Positions 53,750-57,475 of a stretch of DNA of 57,475 bases are shown in pieces. Both the position numbers and the translations under genes were made by a program. Position 1 is the stretch's first letter. The number at the start of each line of letters is the position of its first letter. Location of the stretch: assembly GCA_025056305.1 (NCBI GenBank), contig JANWWJ010000025.1:1-57475 (forward strand), given 5' to 3'. Source of the DNA: Chitinophagales bacterium. GTDB lineage: Bacteria > Bacteroidota > Bacteroidia > Chitinophagales > UBA10324. A model generated the notes under the pieces. That model ran no database searches, had not been told where the DNA came from, and saw only the letters and a list, made by a program, of their open reading frames with translations.

Positions 53750-55087
53750 ATGGGTTATGTAAAAGAACGCTTCAGAGCCAAGGCTCTGCCTTTGGCTGCT
53801 GAGATAAAGCAATTCGTTAAACAAAACGAAAACGTGCCCTTGGGTACGTACACGATTGGACAGGTGTATGGGGGCATGAAGGGCATAAAAGCGTTGGTAA
53901 CCGAAACATCATTGCTGGATCCGGAAGAGGGCATCAGGTTTCGGGGTTATACCATTCCGGAACTGCGCGAAAAGCTGCCTCACCTGGAAAGTTGCTCAGA
54001 GCCCCTGCCCGAAGGACTTTTTTACCTGATGCTGCTTGATGAACTACCCACCTTCAAAGATGTACAACATATCGCCAATGTTTGGGCGCGTCGTGCTATT
54101 GTTCCCCTTCATGTTTTCAAAACCATAGACCGGCTGCCTCGCGACACCCATCCCATGACGCAGTTTAGCATTGGCATCATGGCCATGCAAACGGAATCCC
54201 ATTTTGCCAAAGCTTATCGGGCCGGAATCAACAAAAAGGATTTATGGGATCCGATGTATGAAGATGCCATGACGCTCATCGCTCGGTTGCCGCGTATTGC
54301 TGCATACATCTACCGACGTTCTTACAAAAAGGGCAAGCACATAGAACCCAATCCCGACCTTGACTGGGCGGCCAACTTTGCCCACATGTTGGGTTATGAC
54401 CAGCCCGATTTTTACAGCTACATGCGTCTGTTTCTGACCATTCACGCTGACCATGAAGGTGGAAATGTTTCGGCGCACACCACACATTTGGTCGGATCGG
54501 CCCTAAGCGATGCCTACCTGAGTTTTGCCGCAGGCATGAATGGCCTGGCAGGCCCCTTGCATGGGTTAGCTAACCAAGAAGTTGTACGCTGGTTGTTAGA
54601 TCTCAAAAAGACCTTAGGAAAAAATATCACCACAGAGGGTATAGAACAGTACATTCGAAAAACCTTGGCTGAAGGCAAGGTAATACCGGGCTATGGCCAT
54701 GCCGTGTTGCGCCGCACCGACCCGCGCTTTATTGCGCAAATGGAATTTGCCAAAAAGCATTGTCCTGATGATGAACTGGTCAACATCGTGTGGAAGGTTT
54801 ACGAAGTAGCCCCACGCATTCTGATGGAGACCGGCAAGGTAAAAAATCCATGGCCCAATGTAGATGCTCATTCAGGTGCTTTGTTGGTACATTACGGATT
54901 GGTTGAATATGATTTTTACACCGTATTGTTTGGAGTTTCGCGTGCTTTAGGGGTGTTGGCATCCTTGGTATGGGACCGCGCTTTGGGCCACGGCATCGAA
55001 CGGCCCAAGTCGGTTACCACCAAATGGCTGATGGATTATGTAGCTTCTATGCAGAGCAAGAAAGAGGAAGAGGTGGCCGCCACTTGA
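53750..55087 (+). CDS. gltA: Citrate synthase, eukaryotic (mitochondrial) type
   Basis: First enzyme of the TCA cycle (acetyl-CoA plus oxaloacetate to citrate). 445 residues. Catalytic residues are H271 (PLHGLANQEVVRWL), H317 (PGYGHAVLRRTDPR) and D372 (NVDAHSGALL). The C-terminal stretch YTVLFGVSRALGVLA ... RALGHGIERPKS closely resembles animal mitochondrial citrate synthase rather than the E. coli GltA type. The N-terminus (MGYVKERFRAKALPLAAEIK) lacks a targeting peptide, as expected for a bacterium. The eukaryotic-like type is, to my knowledge, present in some other Bacteroidota. Monocistronic, with its own promoter box; mnmE follows 61 nt later. Confidence 0.95.
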   Translation: MGYVKERFRAKALPLAAEIKQFVKQNENVPLGTYTIGQVYGGMKGIKALVTETSLLDPEEGIRFRGYTIPELREKLPHLESCSEPLPEGLFYLMLLDELPTFKDVQHIANVWARRAIVPLHVFKTIDRLPRDTHPMTQFSIGIMAMQTESHFAKAYRAGINKKDLWDPMYEDAMTLIARLPRIAAYIYRRSYKKGKHIEPNPDLDWAANFAHMLGYDQPDFYSYMRLFLTIHADHEGGNVSAHTTHLVGSALSDAYLSFAAGMNGLAGPLHGLANQEVVRWLLDLKKTLGKNITTEGIEQYIRKTLAEGKVIPGYGHAVLRRTDPRFIAQMEFAKKHCPDDELVNIVWKVYEVAPRILMETGKVKNPWPNVDAHSGALLVHYGLVEYDFYTVLFGVSRALGVLASLVWDRALGHGIERPKSVTTKWLMDYVASMQSKKEEEVAAT

Positions 55088-55148
55088 AGTGCAGGTATTT
55101 CTGCTTGCCGTCGAAGCCGGCCACTGAGCAAGTGAAAGAGCCACACAC

Positions 55149-56516
55149 ATGGAATTAAGCGACACCATTGCCGCACTGGCAACGCCGGAAGGTGTGGGTG
55201 CTCTGGCTGTGGTGCGCCTTAGTGGTCCTCAGGCTTTAGCTATTGCTGATCGTGTGTTTCGACCTGCACAGCTCAGTGCGGTGCCGCCCAATACGGCTCA
55301 CGTAGGCTGGATTCATCAAAAAGGTAACGTCATTGATGAAGCCGTAGCGGTGGTGTATCGGGCACCCCGTTCCTACACACGCGAAGACGTGGTAGAATTT
55401 TCCGTTCATGGCTCGCCTTACATAGCCCGCAGGGTACTCGAAGTGCTCATCGATGCCGGCGCCAGACCTGCACGAGCCGGGGAGTTCACCCTAAGGGCAT
55501 TTTTAAACGGTCGAATTGACCTGGCCCAGGCCGAAGCGGTTGCCGACCTCATTGCTGCCGACAGTGAGGCGGCCCATCGCTATGCTTTGCAACAACTGCG
55601 CGGAGGTTACTCAGCCCGTTTCAAAGAATTACACGACCGACTGGTCCAGCTGGCTGCTTTACTCGAATTAGAACTCGATTTCAGTGAAGAAGATGTGGCA
55701 TTTGCTTCGCGCGCCGAACTGCACGCCTTAACGCAACAGGGACTAAACCAAATCCAAGAGCTGATCGATTCCTTTCGATGGGGTAATGCTGTACGACAAG
55801 GCGTTATGACCACGATAGCAGGGCGCCCGAATGCCGGCAAGTCCACCTTGTTAAATGCACTGCTGCAGGAAGATCGCGCAATTGTTTCAGATATTCCCGG
55901 CACTACACGCGATACTGTTGAAGAACCCCTGATTTTAGACGGCATTCGCTTCAGACTTATTGATACGGCTGGCTTGCGCCAAGCTACAGACCAAATCGAG
56001 CGCACAGGTGTTCAACGGGCTTTGGGAAAAATACAACAGTCGTCGATAGTACTTTATGTTTTCGACGTCACTGCACTGAAGGCTCAAGACGTGCTTAACG
56101 ACCTGAAGCAACTCCCTGTGGAATCGGGCCAGTGCATAGCCGTAGGTAATAAAATCGATCTGGCAGATGTTTCGGCTGTACGAACATCTTTTAGCTCCAT
56201 AGCCCCTTTGGTCTTGGTCTCGGCTCAACGGGGTACCGGATTGGAAGAGCTTAAATCAGAACTGGTGCGGCTGGTGCGCAGCGGAAGTGTTTCCGGAGAA
56301 CAAATTGTCGTAACCAATGTGCGCCATATAGCAGCATTGCAGCGTGCAGCAGCAGCACTCCAACAGGTACAGGAAGGCCTCAAGGAAAACCGAACCAAAG
56401 AACTCATTGCTGCCGACCTGAGGCAGGCCTTGCATGCCCTTGGAGAAATCTTGGGTAAGGTTACGTCCGAGGACATGCTCGATTACATATTCAGCCATTT
56501 TTGTATAGGTAAATAA
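55149..56516 (+). CDS. mnmE: tRNA uridine-5-carboxymethylaminomethyl GTPase MnmE
   Basis: With MnmG, modifies the wobble uridine (cmnm5U) of several tRNAs. 455 residues: N-terminal formyl-THF-binding domain (DTIAALATPEGVGALAVVRL; YTREDVVEFSVHGSPYIARR), helical domain (LRAFLNGRIDLAQAEAVADL), inserted G domain with GRPNAGKSTL (225-234), DIPGTTRD, DTAGLR and GNKIDL, and the C-terminal FCIGK with catalytic Cys452. Convergent with the EnvC-like gene, 3 nt apart. mnmG is not in the window. Confidence 0.97.
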   Translation: MELSDTIAALATPEGVGALAVVRLSGPQALAIADRVFRPAQLSAVPPNTAHVGWIHQKGNVIDEAVAVVYRAPRSYTREDVVEFSVHGSPYIARRVLEVLIDAGARPARAGEFTLRAFLNGRIDLAQAEAVADLIAADSEAAHRYALQQLRGGYSARFKELHDRLVQLAALLELELDFSEEDVAFASRAELHALTQQGLNQIQELIDSFRWGNAVRQGVMTTIAGRPNAGKSTLLNALLQEDRAIVSDIPGTTRDTVEEPLILDGIRFRLIDTAGLRQATDQIERTGVQRALGKIQQSSIVLYVFDVTALKAQDVLNDLKQLPVESGQCIAVGNKIDLADVSAVRTSFSSIAPLVLVSAQRGTGLEELKSELVRLVRSGSVSGEQIVVTNVRHIAALQRAAAALQQVQEGLKENRTKELIAADLRQALHALGEILGKVTSEDMLDYIFSHFCIGK

Positions 56517-56519
56517 CGA

Positions 56520-57475
56520 TCAGCGGGCCAACCACTGTTCGGGATTAAGCATCGATGCCCCTTTCCAGATCTCCAGATGAACGGTGGTAAGGCCCGTAGC
56601 AGGATCTGTATACGCAGAGCCGATTTTTTGACGCGTTTCTACTTCTTCGTTTACAGTCACCTCTACGGTTTTCAAATTAGAATAAACGGTAAAGTATTCT
56701 CCATGACGGATGAGAACTGCCTTTTGATATGCGGGATTTGATAAAATGGCCACGACCGTCCCTTTAAAGATGGCCCGAACGGCAGCCCCTTTAGTGGTTT
56801 GTATATCGATACCGTTGTTTTTGATTTTCAGATTGCCAAATACTTCATGAGCATGCGTGCCAAATCGCTCTACGATGGTGCCACGTTCCACCGGCCACGG
56901 GAGCTTCCCCTGATTGCTGGCAAAGCTCTGGGAGAGCGCTCTGGCTTCAGGCGTAAGCGGAGCTGCCGTCTCTTTCCGCGTGCCACTTGTTTTTTCAGCA
57001 CCTTTACCACTGGCCATCTCACGCCGGATGAGGTCGGAAATTTGCTTCTTTAGCTTTTCCTGTTCCTTCTGTTTGTAGGCCAGTTGCCTTTTGAGCTCCT
57101 TTTCCTGCTTGCTGAGCTTTTTGACGAGTTTGTCTTTATCCCGTTTTTCATTGAGCAACTTACTGCGTTGTTCCTGTTCTTGCTCCAACAAACGACGTTG
57201 CTCTTCCTGTCGCAGCAGTAACTGTTGTGTCTGTAGCTCCAATTCCTTCTTGGCCTTGGTTATGAGCGCGGCCTGCTGACGCCGATATTCATTGTATCGG
57301 CGCACATAGCGAAGCCGCATTAAAGCATCATTGAAATTTTGAGCGGAGACTAAAAAAGCAATCCAATTACCGGCATTTCGGTTTTTATAGGCATAAACCA
57401 CCATCCGGGCATAGCTCTTCTTGAGTTCATTCAACTGTTGCTGTAGGGTGGTCACAGCCTGCTGCTTCTGATCAA
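56520..57475 (-). CDS. EnvC-like murein hydrolase activator, N-terminus cut by window edge
   Basis: The frame stays open to the right edge of the window, so the signal peptide and the first part are missing; the GTG at 57455 is not the true start. About 318 codons are visible: a long coiled coil rich in Gln/Glu/Lys (to about 56990) followed by a LytM/M23 domain (GTIVERFGTHAHEVF ... VHLEIWKGASMLNPEQWL). In active M23 enzymes zinc is held by H-x3-D and HxH; here the sites read NNGID and TVH, and the usual HL after the central Tyr reads NL, so it is probably non-catalytic. Coiled coil plus degenerate LytM matches EnvC, which activates septal amidases in E. coli. Role inferred. Confidence 0.85.
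   Translation of the reverse strand, partial: DQKQQAVTTLQQQLNELKKSYARMVVYAYKNRNAGNWIAFLVSAQNFNDALMRLRYVRRYNEYRRQQAALITKAKKELELQTQQLLLRQEEQRRLLEQEQEQRSKLLNEKRDKDKLVKKLSKQEKELKRQLAYKQKEQEKLKKQISDLIRREMASGKGAEKTSGTRKETAAPLTPEARALSQSFASNQGKLPWPVERGTIVERFGTHAHEVFGNLKIKNNGIDIQTTKGAAVRAIFKGTVVAILSNPAYQKAVLIRHGEYFTVYSNLKTVEVTVNEEVETRQKIGSAYTDPATGLTTVHLEIWKGASMLNPEQWLAR

Noticed and set aside
1-57475. tRNA, rRNA, CRISPR, insertion sequence or prophage
   Set aside because: I looked in the gene-free gaps for T-loop text, regularly spaced repeats, transposase motifs and integrase genes and saw none; a covariance-model scan would be decisive for tRNAs.

Overview
The window is chromosomal DNA of a member of the Bacteroidota, probably a gliding or surface-associated, aerobic, acyl-CoA-metabolising species. 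The evidence is the type IX secretion / gliding genes sprA (2429 codons) and gldH, a PSP1-type Cys-rich protein next to holB, several secreted proteins with type IX C-terminal sorting domains, and start-proximal promoter boxes of the form TAnnTTTG. Genus cannot be fixed from the sequence. I see no insertion sequence, prophage, CRISPR array, rRNA or tRNA; this is mostly core genome with a secreted-protein accessory layer.

Left part (1-11.6 kb, all minus strand): a long co-directional run reads, in transcription order, small membrane protein, gcvH, VanZ-like protein, periplasmic TPR protein, two tandem paralogous secreted alpha/beta hydrolases, pssA, purS, an M28 peptidase, rsmI and lnt. lnt is cut by the window edge exactly at its catalytic Cys codon. 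queD lies divergently at 11.6 kb.

12-25.4 kb: maeB-ruvA-sprA (minus) and holB-PSP1-gldH (plus) diverge from 22.35-22.58 kb. Both carry T9SS/gliding components inside housekeeping operons. 25.7-35.1 kb (plus): a third copy of the secreted hydrolase, the fused B12 mutase icmF, and a 1231-residue repeat-built surface protein.

35.4-39 kb (minus): a small alpha/beta hydrolase, a double-AAA (CbbX/SpoVK-like) ATPase with a duplicated N-terminal module, and a 47-residue membrane miniprotein with a His/acid tail form a compact operon. 39-41.6 kb (plus): acylphosphatase and a secreted metzincin-like protease. 41.6-47.5 kb (minus): serS, then rimP-nusA-infB, with a perfect 12-bp hairpin between a promoter box and rimP.

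47.8-57.5 kb: marC; a minimal iscS-iscU-iscA operon behind a 441-bp dyad-rich region; a SAM methyltransferase; a 699-bp gap; a phosphohexomutase; a eukaryotic-type citrate synthase; mnmE; and the 3' part of an EnvC-like protein.

Most worth following: the family of three type-IX-exported hydrolases beside the secretion genes, the hydrolase/AAA/miniprotein operon, the rimP leader hairpin, and the set of TAnnTTTG boxes lying 4-28 nt before start codons, two of which imply leaderless mRNAs.
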